A stretch of 64,000 nt of DNA from Arcobacter sp. CECT 8983 (GTDB lineage: Bacteria > Campylobacterota > Campylobacteria > Campylobacterales > Arcobacteraceae): positions 95,594 to 159,593 of the forward strand of contig NZ_PDKF01000004.1 in assembly GCF_004118855.1 (NCBI RefSeq), given 5' to 3'. The notes below the pieces were generated by a model. The model made no database searches. It had not been told where the DNA came from and saw nothing but the letters and a program-made list of their open reading frames with translations. Made by a program: the position numbers and the translations under genes. Below are positions 36,776 through 45,230 of this stretch, one piece after another. Every line of letters starts with the position of its first letter. The stretch's first letter is position 1.

Positions 36776-37513
36776 ATGCATATTTTAGAACGGGACGTAG
36801 AGTTTGTAGAAGAGCAAAGAGAATGCTCATATTTTGATAATGAAATATCTGATATAAGATACAGATATATAAGTAGCTGTAAAAAAGAAGATTATCAAAA
36901 TATGTTAGAACATGGATGGCGTAGATTTGGCAAGATGCATTTTGTACCAGAATGTAGAGCTTGTACAAAATGTATTTCTATGCGTATTGATGTAAAAAAC
37001 TATAAATTCTCTCGTTCAGAAAAAAGAGTATTTAAAAAGAATCTTGATACAAAAGTTTATATTCAACCCCCATCGCTTACTTTAGATCATTTAAAACTTT
37101 ATGATAAATATCATTATCATATGAATAAAAAGAAAAACTGGAATTATTCTCCTATAGAACCAGCAGAATATGATAGATCTTATGTGCAAGGGAAAGATGA
37201 TTTTACAAAAGAGTTTTTATACGTAAGAGATGATAAATTAATTGGAGTTGCTTTAGTTGATATTTTACCAAAGGCTATCTCTTCTATTTATTGTTTTTAT
37301 GACCATGATTACCAAGACTTATCTATAGGAAAATTTTCCATTTTAGCTCAAATTAAAATAGCAAAAGAGTTAAATATTCCATATATTTATTTAGGATATT
37401 GGATAAAAGATCATTTTTCAATGGGCTACAAAGATGCATATAAGCCTTTTGAAATTTTAACTAATAGAGCAAGCCTTGAAGAAGAGGCTATTTGGGAAGA
37501 GTACAAATCGTAA
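36776..37513 (+). CDS. bpt: Aspartate/glutamate leucyltransferase (Bpt), N-degron pathway
   Basis: 245 residues. The N-terminal Cys-rich region (EQRECSYFD and later CRACTKCISMRIDV) and the C-terminal acyltransferase part (LYVRDDKLIGVALVD, YLGYWIKDHFSMGYK) match the Bpt/Ate1 family. The bacterial enzyme attaches Leu to N-terminal Asp or Glu, creating degrons read by ClpS, which is also encoded in this window. Length agrees with bacterial Bpt. Likely co-transcribed with trpA. Confidence 0.9.
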   Translation: MHILERDVEFVEEQRECSYFDNEISDIRYRYISSCKKEDYQNMLEHGWRRFGKMHFVPECRACTKCISMRIDVKNYKFSRSEKRVFKKNLDTKVYIQPPSLTLDHLKLYDKYHYHMNKKKNWNYSPIEPAEYDRSYVQGKDDFTKEFLYVRDDKLIGVALVDILPKAISSIYCFYDHDYQDLSIGKFSILAQIKIAKELNIPYIYLGYWIKDHFSMGYKDAYKPFEILTNRASLEEEAIWEEYKS

Positions 37514-37524
37514 CCAAAATATGA

Positions 37525-37530
37525 TATAAT
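37525..37530 (+). promoter_or_regulatory. Candidate -10 element
   Basis: TATAAT preceded by ATGA, 28 bases before the ATG of the small exported protein gene. No -35 is clear. Confidence 0.35.
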
Positions 37531-37558
37531 TTCCTCAACATAAATAAAGTGAGAAAAT

Positions 37559-37897
37559 ATGAAAAAAATTATATTAATATCTCTTTTTTTACTTTCAACA
37601 ATTTTTGCAGAAACAATTGATGAAGATACAAAATATAGTGCAGATTGTTTGATTTTAGAAGATGAAAACTCTATAGTTTGTAAATATATTCATGAACGTT
37701 CAGAGGAAGACAAAGAGATTCAAGTTCAATGGATTGACCCTGATGGTGAAATTTCAAGGGATAGAGTTTTACTTATTCCTGCAGGACATGGATCAATTTA
37801 TGATTTTAGATATATTGCAGGAAGACTTCCTGGAATATGGCAGTTTAAAGTTATAGATAATAAAAGAGAGACAATAACTACTTTCGAAATTAAGTAA
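37559..37897 (+). CDS. Small exported protein, function unknown
   Basis: 112 residues, not recognised. A signal peptide (MKKIILISLFLLSTIFAET) is followed by a mature domain of about 92 residues with two Cys (SADCLIL and SIVCKYI) that could form a disulfide. The short beta-rich body (IQVQWIDPDGEISRDRVLL, then GIWQFKVID) resembles an Ig-like or PapD-like sandwich. ATG preceded by GTGAGAAAAT. It ends in a bidirectional hairpin shared with feoB. Confidence 0.65.
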   Translation: MKKIILISLFLLSTIFAETIDEDTKYSADCLILEDENSIVCKYIHERSEEDKEIQVQWIDPDGEISRDRVLLIPAGHGSIYDFRYIAGRLPGIWQFKVIDNKRETITTFEIK

Positions 37898-37922
37898 TAG
37901 TTAGATTAACTAACTATTACTT
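37892..37922. terminator. Bidirectional terminator hairpin before feoB end
   Basis: A 13-base perfect stem (AAGTAATAGTTAG with CTAACTATTACTT) and a 5-base loop, followed by T residues. The stop of the small exported protein gene lies in the left arm and the feoB stop begins in the loop. Confidence 0.75.
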
Positions 37923-40014
37923 TTGCTACATTATACGCTATAAATGACAGTACCCAAGCTGTTAAGGTTGTGAAAATAAACAGATAAACAAGATACTTCC
38001 ATCCTCCTGCTTCTTTTGCAAATACCATTGAGGCTGCTAAACAAGGCAAATAAATCATTACAAATACGATAAATGAAACTGCTGAAACAAAAGGAATATT
38101 TGTTTTAACTTTATTAATAAGGGTATCGCTTTCTTCTGTATTTTCTTCCCCTAATCCATATAAAATACCTAAAGTTGATACAACAATCTCTTTTGCTGCA
38201 AGTCCTGTTTCAAGTGCAACAGTCATTCTCCAATCAAAACCAAGTGGTTCAAATAAAGGTTGAGAAAATTTACCCACTTTTCCAAGGAAAGAGTTTTCAA
38301 GATTATATAAAGCTAATTCATTTTCAAGTGCTTCAACTTCTTTTATATTAGAAGCTTGTTCTATTTTTGTAGTAATTACCTTTTCATATTCTATTTGTTT
38401 TGGATAGTTAGAGGCAAACCAAATTAAAATAGATGCAGCAAGAATAAATGTACCTGCTTTTTTTAAGTACATTAAAGCTTGATTTGAAACTGTATGCCAG
38501 ATAAGTTTAAATGAGGGCATTCTATATTTAGGCATTTCCATAACAAAAGGTTCATCTTCATTTTTAAAAGCAGTTATTGTTAAAACTTTTGCCGCAAGTA
38601 AACCTAAAATTGCTCCAGAAATGTAGATTAAAAATAGAATATTTCCAGCATTTTCTTTAGAAAAGAAAGCTCCTGTAAATAGTACATAAATAGGAAGTCT
38701 AGCACCACAAGACATAAAACCAATGATAAACAAGGTTAATAATCTATCTTTTTCATTTTTTAAAGTTCTAGCTGCCATATAAGCTGGAACTGAACATCCA
38801 AAGCCTGTAACAAGAGGAATGAATGATTTTCCATGTAAACCAAACTTATGAAAAAAACCATCAAGTAAAAATGCAACTCTACTCATATATCCTGTTGTTT
38901 CTAAAAGTGCAATTCCAAAAAATAAAATTACAATATTTGGTAAGAATAAAATTACAGAACCAACTCCTGCAATTGCACCATCTGCTATTACTGAAGAAAT
39001 TTGATTATCCCCTAAAGCATTTTTTGTGCTATCTATTAAACTTGCAAAAAATGAATCAATTATGTCCATAGGAATATTTCCCACTTCAAAAGTTAATTGA
39101 AATAACATCCACATTAAAGTAAGGAAAATAGGAAGTCCTACAAACTTGTTGATTAGGATATTATCAATTTTATCACTTAATGATTTATCTTCAATTTTTT
39201 CATTTAATTCTACAGTCTCTTTTATTGCACCTTTTGCGAATGCAAATTTTTCATCATCAAAGATATCTTTAACATTTTTAGTACGAAAATGAATATATAG
39301 ATGTTCAAAAGAGCTATTAACTAAAGGTTGTAGTTCTATCCAGATAGGATCATTGTGAAATTTTATAAATGTCTTTTTATCTTCTTTTAAAAGCTTTATT
39401 GCAAGTTCCCTATAGGGAATTTTTGATGTGTATTTTTTCTCTTTTAATAAAGTACATATATTAGATATTTCTTCTTCTATAACATCTGAAAAAATAAGCT
39501 TTGAGTCAAACTTTTTTGTTTCATACTTTTTTATCAAAGTTTTTATAAGCTCATCTACTCCTTGTTTATTTTTTGCAGAAGTTTTGATACATGGTTTTCC
39601 AAGTATTTTACTTAGCTGTTCTTCATTAATTGAGATATTCTCTTTTTTTGCTTCATCACTCATATTTAAAGCAATTACCATTTTTTTATCAAGTTCTAAT
39701 AATTCGGTTGTTAAATATAGATTTCTTTCAAGATTTGTTGAGTCTATAACATTTAAAATAATGTCATAGTCACTATCTTGTAAATAGTTTTTAGTTACTT
39801 TCTCTTCTAAAGTATAATCACTTAAAGAGTAAGAACCTGGTAAATCAGTAATTTGCAATAAGTAGTTTTCATATTCAAATTCTACAACTGTTTTTTCAAC
39901 TGTTACACCTGAAAAGTTTCCTACTTTTAATCTTGAGTTTGAAATTGAATTGATAAGCATAGACTTACCAACATTTGGTTGTCCTACAAGGGCAATTTTT
40001 ATTAGTTTTTGCAT
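37906..40014 (-). CDS. feoB: Ferrous iron transporter FeoB
   Basis: 702 residues. An N-terminal G domain has G1 at 11-18 (GQPNVGKS), the switch region GNFSGVTVEKT, G3 at TDLPGSYSL and NMSDE as the G4 element (NxxD). The membrane part (from about residue 285) has gate helices with GFGCSVPAYMAARTL and the C-terminal PCLAASM motif. FeoB imports Fe2+ under low oxygen or low iron. It overlaps feoA by 13 bases, and a Fur box lies upstream of feoA. Confidence 0.96.
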   Translation of the reverse strand: MQKLIKIALVGQPNVGKSMLINSISNSRLKVGNFSGVTVEKTVVEFEYENYLLQITDLPGSYSLSDYTLEEKVTKNYLQDSDYDIILNVIDSTNLERNLYLTTELLELDKKMVIALNMSDEAKKENISINEEQLSKILGKPCIKTSAKNKQGVDELIKTLIKKYETKKFDSKLIFSDVIEEEISNICTLLKEKKYTSKIPYRELAIKLLKEDKKTFIKFHNDPIWIELQPLVNSSFEHLYIHFRTKNVKDIFDDEKFAFAKGAIKETVELNEKIEDKSLSDKIDNILINKFVGLPIFLTLMWMLFQLTFEVGNIPMDIIDSFFASLIDSTKNALGDNQISSVIADGAIAGVGSVILFLPNIVILFFGIALLETTGYMSRVAFLLDGFFHKFGLHGKSFIPLVTGFGCSVPAYMAARTLKNEKDRLLTLFIIGFMSCGARLPIYVLFTGAFFSKENAGNILFLIYISGAILGLLAAKVLTITAFKNEDEPFVMEMPKYRMPSFKLIWHTVSNQALMYLKKAGTFILAASILIWFASNYPKQIEYEKVITTKIEQASNIKEVEALENELALYNLENSFLGKVGKFSQPLFEPLGFDWRMTVALETGLAAKEIVVSTLGILYGLGEENTEESDTLINKVKTNIPFVSAVSFIVFVMIYLPCLAASMVFAKEAGGWKYLVYLFIFTTLTAWVLSFIAYNVAKVIVS

Positions 40015-40238
40015 GTTTTCTTCTCTACTTCTATATATTTTGCTTCAGAGTTTCTTAGTGCAATTTTTGTATTATTTACTTTTATTTCTATAGTATTTTT
40101 TGATAGTGTTTGTTCTATAACTAATACTTCTGAGTTCCTTGTTATTCCAAAAGAGTTAAGTCTTGCTTTTAATTTATCTGTGCAGGAAATAGAAATAATT
40201 TTGCCACATTCATTTTTAGCTAGTTCATTTAAATACAT
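40002..40238 (-). CDS. feoA: Ferrous iron transport accessory protein FeoA
   Basis: 78 residues, the SH3-like FeoA fold: LNELAKNECGKIISISC, LKARLNSFGITRNSEV, and TKIALRNSEAKYIEVE. It regulates or assembles with FeoB. ATG preceded by AAGGATTTTA. Overlapping frames with feoB imply coupled translation. Confidence 0.92.
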   Translation of the reverse strand: MYLNELAKNECGKIISISCTDKLKARLNSFGITRNSEVLVIEQTLSKNTIEIKVNNTKIALRNSEAKYIEVEKKTCKN

Positions 40239-40254
40239 TAAAATCCTTCATTAA

Positions 40255-40269
40255 TAATGATTATCATTA
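40255..40269. promoter_or_regulatory. Fur box upstream of feoAB
   Basis: TAATGATTATCATTA is a perfect 7-1-7 dyad whose core AATGAT-ATCATT matches the inner part of the classical Fur box. It is 16 bases before the feoA start and in the region between feoA and the divergent fur gene, so it should repress feoAB when iron is plentiful and might also touch fur. Confidence 0.75.
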
Positions 40270-40431
40270 GTCAATAGTACTGAAAATATACTTAAAATAT
40301 TTTATTAATTTGAAAGATATAAATAAAAATTTGGGTAATATAACTAAAATTAATGCTATTTGCAAAAAAATTTAAGTAAAATTGAACTGTTTTTTGCAAT
40401 AATATATAATAAAATATTTAAGGGTAGATTG

Positions 40432-40878
40432 ATGGCAGATAGCAATGAAGTAATTGATGAACTAAAAAAGATTGTTAAACAAAAAGGTTTAAAATATACG
40501 GAACAAAGAGAAATTGTTTTAAATGTTTTACTTCACGCTGAAGAACACTTAACTGCAGAAGAAATTTATAATCTAATTAAAACAACTAATCCTGACTCTA
40601 ATATAGGTATTGCTACTGTATATAGAGCATTGAGTTTCTTAGAAGAAGTTAATTTAATTGCATCAATTAACTTTGGAGTAGATGGTAAAAAGTATGAAAG
40701 TAATAAAAAAGAACACCATGATCATCTAATTTGTACATCTTGTGGAAAGATTATTGAATTTTTAGATGATGAAATTGAAAAAAGACAAGATAGAATTGCA
40801 AAAAAGAATAAATTTAAAATTACTAGCCATTCTATGCAACTTTATGGTACTTGTCCTCAGTGTCAAGAGTCAAAATAG
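40432..40878 (+). CDS. fur: Ferric uptake regulator Fur
   Basis: 148 residues. The winged helix (KQKGLKYTEQREIVLNVL) and recognition helix (GIATVYRALSFLEE) are followed by the metal domain with HHDHLICTSCG and the C-terminal CPQC pair. The sequence pattern GKKYESNKKEHHDHLICTSC resembles Campylobacter Fur more than PerR. The ATG at 40432 follows AAGGG by 7 bases; an in-frame extension to 40360 adds hydrophobic residues not seen in Fur. Divergent from feoAB with a Fur box between. Confidence 0.9.
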   Translation: MADSNEVIDELKKIVKQKGLKYTEQREIVLNVLLHAEEHLTAEEIYNLIKTTNPDSNIGIATVYRALSFLEEVNLIASINFGVDGKKYESNKKEHHDHLICTSCGKIIEFLDDEIEKRQDRIAKKNKFKITSHSMQLYGTCPQCQESK

Positions 40879-40894
40879 GAAGATTTTCCTATTT
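40873..40894. terminator. Short bidirectional hairpin between fur and fldA
   Basis: A 9-base stem (AAATAGGAA with TTCCTATTT as paired arms, 4-base loop). It contains the stop codons of both convergent genes. Weaker than the other hairpins in the window. Confidence 0.5.
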
Positions 40895-41386
40895 AAACTC
40901 ATTTTTTAAAACTTTAGCCCAGTCTTCTATTTTTTCTAAATAGTTATCATCATTTTCTATATCAACAGCTAATCCAACAAAGCAATTTTCAATAACTGCT
41001 TCAGATTTTTCAAATTCATATCCTCTAGTAGGTGTAAAACCTATAACTTGAGCATTTGCTTTTACAAGTTGAAAATAAATTTTACCCATGGCATCAAGGA
41101 AATTATTTTTGTATTTTTTTTGATTTCCAAGTCCAAATATAGCAACTTTTTTATTTTTGAAATCAATATGTGAAAACTCTTCCCATACTTTTTCCCAATC
41201 TTCTTGCATTTTGCCTGCTTCCCAAGTAGATATACCAAGGATTATGTTTTCATAATCTTGCATATATTCACAACCTGTGACTTTTAAATCATACTCTTTT
41301 ATACCATCTAAACTTTTTGAGATTTGCTTTGCAACCTCTTTCGTATTACCTGTGCTACTAGCATAAAAAATTGCAATATTTCTCAT
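40889..41386 (-). CDS. fldA: Flavodoxin
   Basis: 165 residues, long-chain flavodoxin. The FMN phosphate loop is FYASSTGNTKEVA, and the isoalloxazine loops are ISTWEAGKMQEDW and GLGNQKKYKNNFLDAMG. It carries low-potential electrons; in Campylobacterota it is the acceptor of pyruvate and 2-oxoglutarate oxidoreductases. The gene lies next to fur but its own upstream region shows no clear Fur dyad. Confidence 0.93.
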   Translation of the reverse strand: MRNIAIFYASSTGNTKEVAKQISKSLDGIKEYDLKVTGCEYMQDYENIILGISTWEAGKMQEDWEKVWEEFSHIDFKNKKVAIFGLGNQKKYKNNFLDAMGKIYFQLVKANAQVIGFTPTRGYEFEKSEAVIENCFVGLAVDIENDDNYLEKIEDWAKVLKNEFK

Positions 41387-41438
41387 GAATAATCCTTGGT
41401 AGTTTTTTATTAGTATATCAAAATTTTGTTTTTTTTGT

Positions 41439-41444
41439 TATAAT
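41439..41444 (+). promoter_or_regulatory. Candidate -10 element for the peroxidase gene
   Basis: TATAAT preceded by TGT (extended -10) after a T-rich run, 36 bases before the TTG start of the dihaem peroxidase gene. Confidence 0.45.
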
Positions 41445-41480
41445 TCGCCAATTGATATATAAGTTAAGGTTTTAATTGTT

Positions 41481-42386
41481 TTGAAAAAAATTCTTCTTTT
41501 TAATCTCTTCACATTATTACTTCTTGCATCAAGCATTGAACCTATTCCTACTAATATAGAATTTGATTACAATAAAGCTATTTTAGGGAAAAAACTATTT
41601 TTTGATACAAAACTTTCAAAAAACAATAGTATCTCTTGTGCAACATGTCATGACTTGAACAATGGTGGAGATGATGGATTAAAATTTTCAGTTGGAATAA
41701 ATGGGCAAGTAGGGAATATTAATGCACCTACAGTTTTAAATTCTGTTTTTAACTTTAGGCAGTTTTGGGATGGAAGAGCAAAAGATTTAGCAGAACAAGC
41801 AAAAGGACCTATTGAAAACCCAATAGAGATGGGACATGAATTTAGTGAACTAATAAAAGTATTAAAAGAGAATAGTTTTTATAAAAAAAGTTTTAAATCT
41901 ATATATAAAGAGGGAATTACAAAAGATAATATTGCAAATGCAATTGCAGAGTTTGAAAAAACTTTGATAACTCCTAACGCTTCTTTTGATAAATACTTAA
42001 AAGGTGATGAAAATGCAATTACGTCTTTTGAAAAAGAAGGTTTCGACTTATTCAAAGATAAGGGTTGTATTTCTTGTCATAATGGTATAAATATTGGTGG
42101 AAATTTATATAGCAAATTTGGAATGATTATAGATATTGATAGTAAAAATTTAGGTAAATATAATGTTACAAAAAATGAACTGGATAAATACTATTTTAAA
42201 GTGCCTAGTTTACGAAATATAAGTTCAACTGCTCCATATTTTCATGATGGAAGATTCAGCGATTTAAAGGAAGTGGTTAAAACTATGGCATTAGTTCAAT
42301 TAGGTAGGCCAGTAACTGATTTAGAAATAGAAAAGATTGTAGCATTTCTAAAAACATTAAATGGGGAATTAAAGATAATAGAATAG
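41481..42386 (+). CDS. Dihaem cytochrome c peroxidase (MauG/CcpA family)
   Basis: 301 residues from a TTG start. A signal peptide (about 1-18) and two haem sites, CATCH at 53-57 and CISCH at 196-200, are arranged as in bacterial dihaem peroxidases. GRAKDLAEQAKGPIENPIEMG and APYFHDGRFSDL are characteristic. It reduces periplasmic hydrogen peroxide with electrons from cytochrome c. Next gene starts on the following base; they may share a transcript. Confidence 0.9.
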   Translation: MKKILLFNLFTLLLLASSIEPIPTNIEFDYNKAILGKKLFFDTKLSKNNSISCATCHDLNNGGDDGLKFSVGINGQVGNINAPTVLNSVFNFRQFWDGRAKDLAEQAKGPIENPIEMGHEFSELIKVLKENSFYKKSFKSIYKEGITKDNIANAIAEFEKTLITPNASFDKYLKGDENAITSFEKEGFDLFKDKGCISCHNGINIGGNLYSKFGMIIDIDSKNLGKYNVTKNELDKYYFKVPSLRNISSTAPYFHDGRFSDLKEVVKTMALVQLGRPVTDLEIEKIVAFLKTLNGELKIIE

Positions 42387-45230
42387 ATGAAAAAACTTTT
42401 TAAAACTTTTGAAATGAAGTTAGTATTTTTTACTTTCTTTATTCTTTGTCTTTTTGTATATTTATACCATATTGAAAATAGTATAAAAAATTATAGAATC
42501 TATAAAAAAGGAATGAATGATTTAAAGTTCATTAATCTTTATTTAGATAATTTTTTAGAAAAACAAGACAAATTTGTTAACTTTGATAAAATTGTAAAAA
42601 ATACAAAAGAGTTTAATCAAATAATTGATGATATATTATCTAGTGAAATTAAAACAGAATTCTCTTCTATTGTTTATTTTGAATTAGCAGAAGCTCAAAC
42701 TATATTTGCTGAGAAATTGGAGTATATAGAAAGATATAAGTCCTTACAAGCATCTAATTTAAACTCAATTTATTTTATCTATGATTTAAACCAACATTTT
42801 AATAAAAGTAAAATCTCAAATGAAAATAAAGTTTTAATCAATCAAACTCTATTTATTTTAATGCAAAGTTTTATTAATTTAAATGATAATAAAGAGTTAT
42901 TATCTAAAAATTTGAAATTTATTAATAAATTAGCAGAAAAAGAAAAAGATAAAAGACTTGAACTTTTATATATACATACAAAAAAAACTATAGAAAAAAT
43001 AGAAAAAATAAATATTATTAAGAAAAGGGTAAATGAGTTAAATTTATCTAAAAAGCTTGAGAAAGTAGATGCTTTTTTAGTAGATAGTTATAATAAAAAA
43101 ATAAAGATTCAATTATTCATTGCATCTTTATTTTTTCTATTTTTGATATTTATGATTATAGTTATCTATTTTGAACATAAAATAACTAGAAAAATTAAAA
43201 ATGAATTATTGGCTTTTAAGTATGCAGTTGAAAACTCTGATAACTCAATAATTCTTACAGACCCTAATCAAAATATTATATATGTAAATGAAAATTTTGA
43301 GCTTAATAGTGGATATACTAAAGAAGAAGTATTGGGTCTAAATCCAAGGTTTTTAAGTTCTGGCTCTAAGAGTGGAACATATAAACAGTTAAAAGAAAAA
43401 CTTCAAAAAGGTGAAAAGTGGGAAGGTGAATTTATTAATAAAAGAAAAAATGGCTCAATTTTCTATGAAAAAGCATCTATTGTTCCTATTTTCCTTAATA
43501 ATAAACTAGTTAACTACTTAGCAATAAAACTTGATATTACTAAATATGTAAAACAAAAAGAGAAGTTAGAACTATCTTCTATTGCCTTTGATAACGTTCA
43601 AGAAGGTATCCTTATTTGTGATGGTGACAAAAAAATTATCACTGTAAATAGTGCTTTTGAGAATATTTCAGGGTATGATAAATCTGAGTTAATAGGCATG
43701 ACACCAACCATTTTACAATCTGGTAGGCATGACAAAGTTTTCTACAGCAGAATGTGGGGTTCTATTATTAACAATGGTTATTGGAGAGGAAAAATCTATG
43801 ATAGAAGAAGAGATGGAGAGATTATTCCTATTTGGTTAAATATCACTGCAATAAAAGATAAAAATGGCAAGTTTAATAGATTTATTGCAGTTCATACAAA
43901 TCTTAAAGAGATAATTGAAACTCAAGAAAAAGCAGACTTCCTAGCATATCATGATCCTTTAACAAACTTACCAAATAGAGCAAAACTAGAAGAAGACTTA
44001 GGATATTCTATTTCCCTTGCAAAGAGGAATAAATCAAATCTATTTGTTTTATTTATAGATTTAGATAGATTTAAAATCATTAATGACACTTTAGGACATC
44101 AAATTGGAGATGAATTATTAAAAGTATTGGCTAAAAGATTAAAAATGATTTTAAGAGGAACTGATTCAGTATTTAGAATGGGTGGAGATGAATTTATTGT
44201 AACTTTAGATTCAAGTCCTACTAAAAAAGCTGCTGGCTATGTTTGTGGAAGAATTTTAGAACTTATAACAGAACCTATTAAAGTAAAAGGACATATTTTA
44301 AATACAAGTGCAAGTATTGGTGTTTCAATGTTTCCTGATGATGGAGTTGATATCTCAACTTTAATTAAAAATGCTGATACTGCTATGTATCATGCAAAAG
44401 AAAAAGGGAAAAATAATTTCCAATACTATGATAAACAGTTATCTGTTGATGTTCATGAACAGTTAAAAATAGAACAAGCATTAAAAGGTGTTCTTCAACG
44501 AGAAGAACTTTATTTATGTTATCAGCCACAGTATTTATTAAATACAAAAGAGATTATCTCTTTTGAAGCCTTAGTTAGATGGGAACATCCAGAGTTAGGA
44601 TGTATTCCTCCTGACAAGTTTATAACTATTGCAGAAGACACAGGTATGATTGTAGATATTGGTAAATATATCTTTAAAACGGCATGTAAAGATTTTGTAT
44701 CATTTAAAAAAATTAACCCTAAACTTAAATATATGGCTATCAATATTTCAAGCGTTCAGTTCAAAGATAAAAACTTTGTTGATGATGTTTTAAAAATTGT
44801 TAAAATGTATAATTTAAAACCAAGTGAAGTTGAGCTAGAAGTTACTGAACGATATATGATGGAATTTACTAAAAATAATATGGATACTATGAATAACTTA
44901 AGAGACTTAGGCTTTAGATTTTCAATTGATGATTTTGGTACAGGCTATTCTTCTATGAGCTATCTTACGAAACTTCCTATTGATGTAATAAAAGTAGATA
45001 AAGCATTTATTGACGATACTCCAGAAGATAATGGGAATGTTCAAATTTCATCTGCAATTGTAGCTTTATCTAAAAGTTTAGGATATAGTGTTATTGCTGA
45101 AGGAATTGAGTATGAAAATCAAGAAAACTATTTAAAACAAATTGATTGTAATATGGGACAAGGATTCTTGTTTTCTAAGCCTTTAACTTTTAATAAAACA
45201 AAAGAACTTTTAGAAAAAAGTAATAATTAA
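42387..45230 (+). CDS. Membrane PAS-PAS-GGDEF-EAL protein
   Basis: 947 residues. An N-terminal membrane segment (about 10-27), a helical periplasmic region and a second segment at about 235-260 precede two PAS domains (about 280-390 and 405-515). GGDEF is intact at 599-603 with an RxxD inhibitory site at 590-593. EAL is intact from residue 727 with all visible metal and catalytic residues (NIS, EVTER, DDFGTGYSS, AEGIE, QGF). It could make or degrade c-di-GMP depending on signal. Its last 4 bases overlap the convergent gene. Confidence 0.88.
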   Translation: MKKLFKTFEMKLVFFTFFILCLFVYLYHIENSIKNYRIYKKGMNDLKFINLYLDNFLEKQDKFVNFDKIVKNTKEFNQIIDDILSSEIKTEFSSIVYFELAEAQTIFAEKLEYIERYKSLQASNLNSIYFIYDLNQHFNKSKISNENKVLINQTLFILMQSFINLNDNKELLSKNLKFINKLAEKEKDKRLELLYIHTKKTIEKIEKINIIKKRVNELNLSKKLEKVDAFLVDSYNKKIKIQLFIASLFFLFLIFMIIVIYFEHKITRKIKNELLAFKYAVENSDNSIILTDPNQNIIYVNENFELNSGYTKEEVLGLNPRFLSSGSKSGTYKQLKEKLQKGEKWEGEFINKRKNGSIFYEKASIVPIFLNNKLVNYLAIKLDITKYVKQKEKLELSSIAFDNVQEGILICDGDKKIITVNSAFENISGYDKSELIGMTPTILQSGRHDKVFYSRMWGSIINNGYWRGKIYDRRRDGEIIPIWLNITAIKDKNGKFNRFIAVHTNLKEIIETQEKADFLAYHDPLTNLPNRAKLEEDLGYSISLAKRNKSNLFVLFIDLDRFKIINDTLGHQIGDELLKVLAKRLKMILRGTDSVFRMGGDEFIVTLDSSPTKKAAGYVCGRILELITEPIKVKGHILNTSASIGVSMFPDDGVDISTLIKNADTAMYHAKEKGKNNFQYYDKQLSVDVHEQLKIEQALKGVLQREELYLCYQPQYLLNTKEIISFEALVRWEHPELGCIPPDKFITIAEDTGMIVDIGKYIFKTACKDFVSFKKINPKLKYMAINISSVQFKDKNFVDDVLKIVKMYNLKPSEVELEVTERYMMEFTKNNMDTMNNLRDLGFRFSIDDFGTGYSSMSYLTKLPIDVIKVDKAFIDDTPEDNGNVQISSAIVALSKSLGYSVIAEGIEYENQENYLKQIDCNMGQGFLFSKPLTFNKTKELLEKSNN

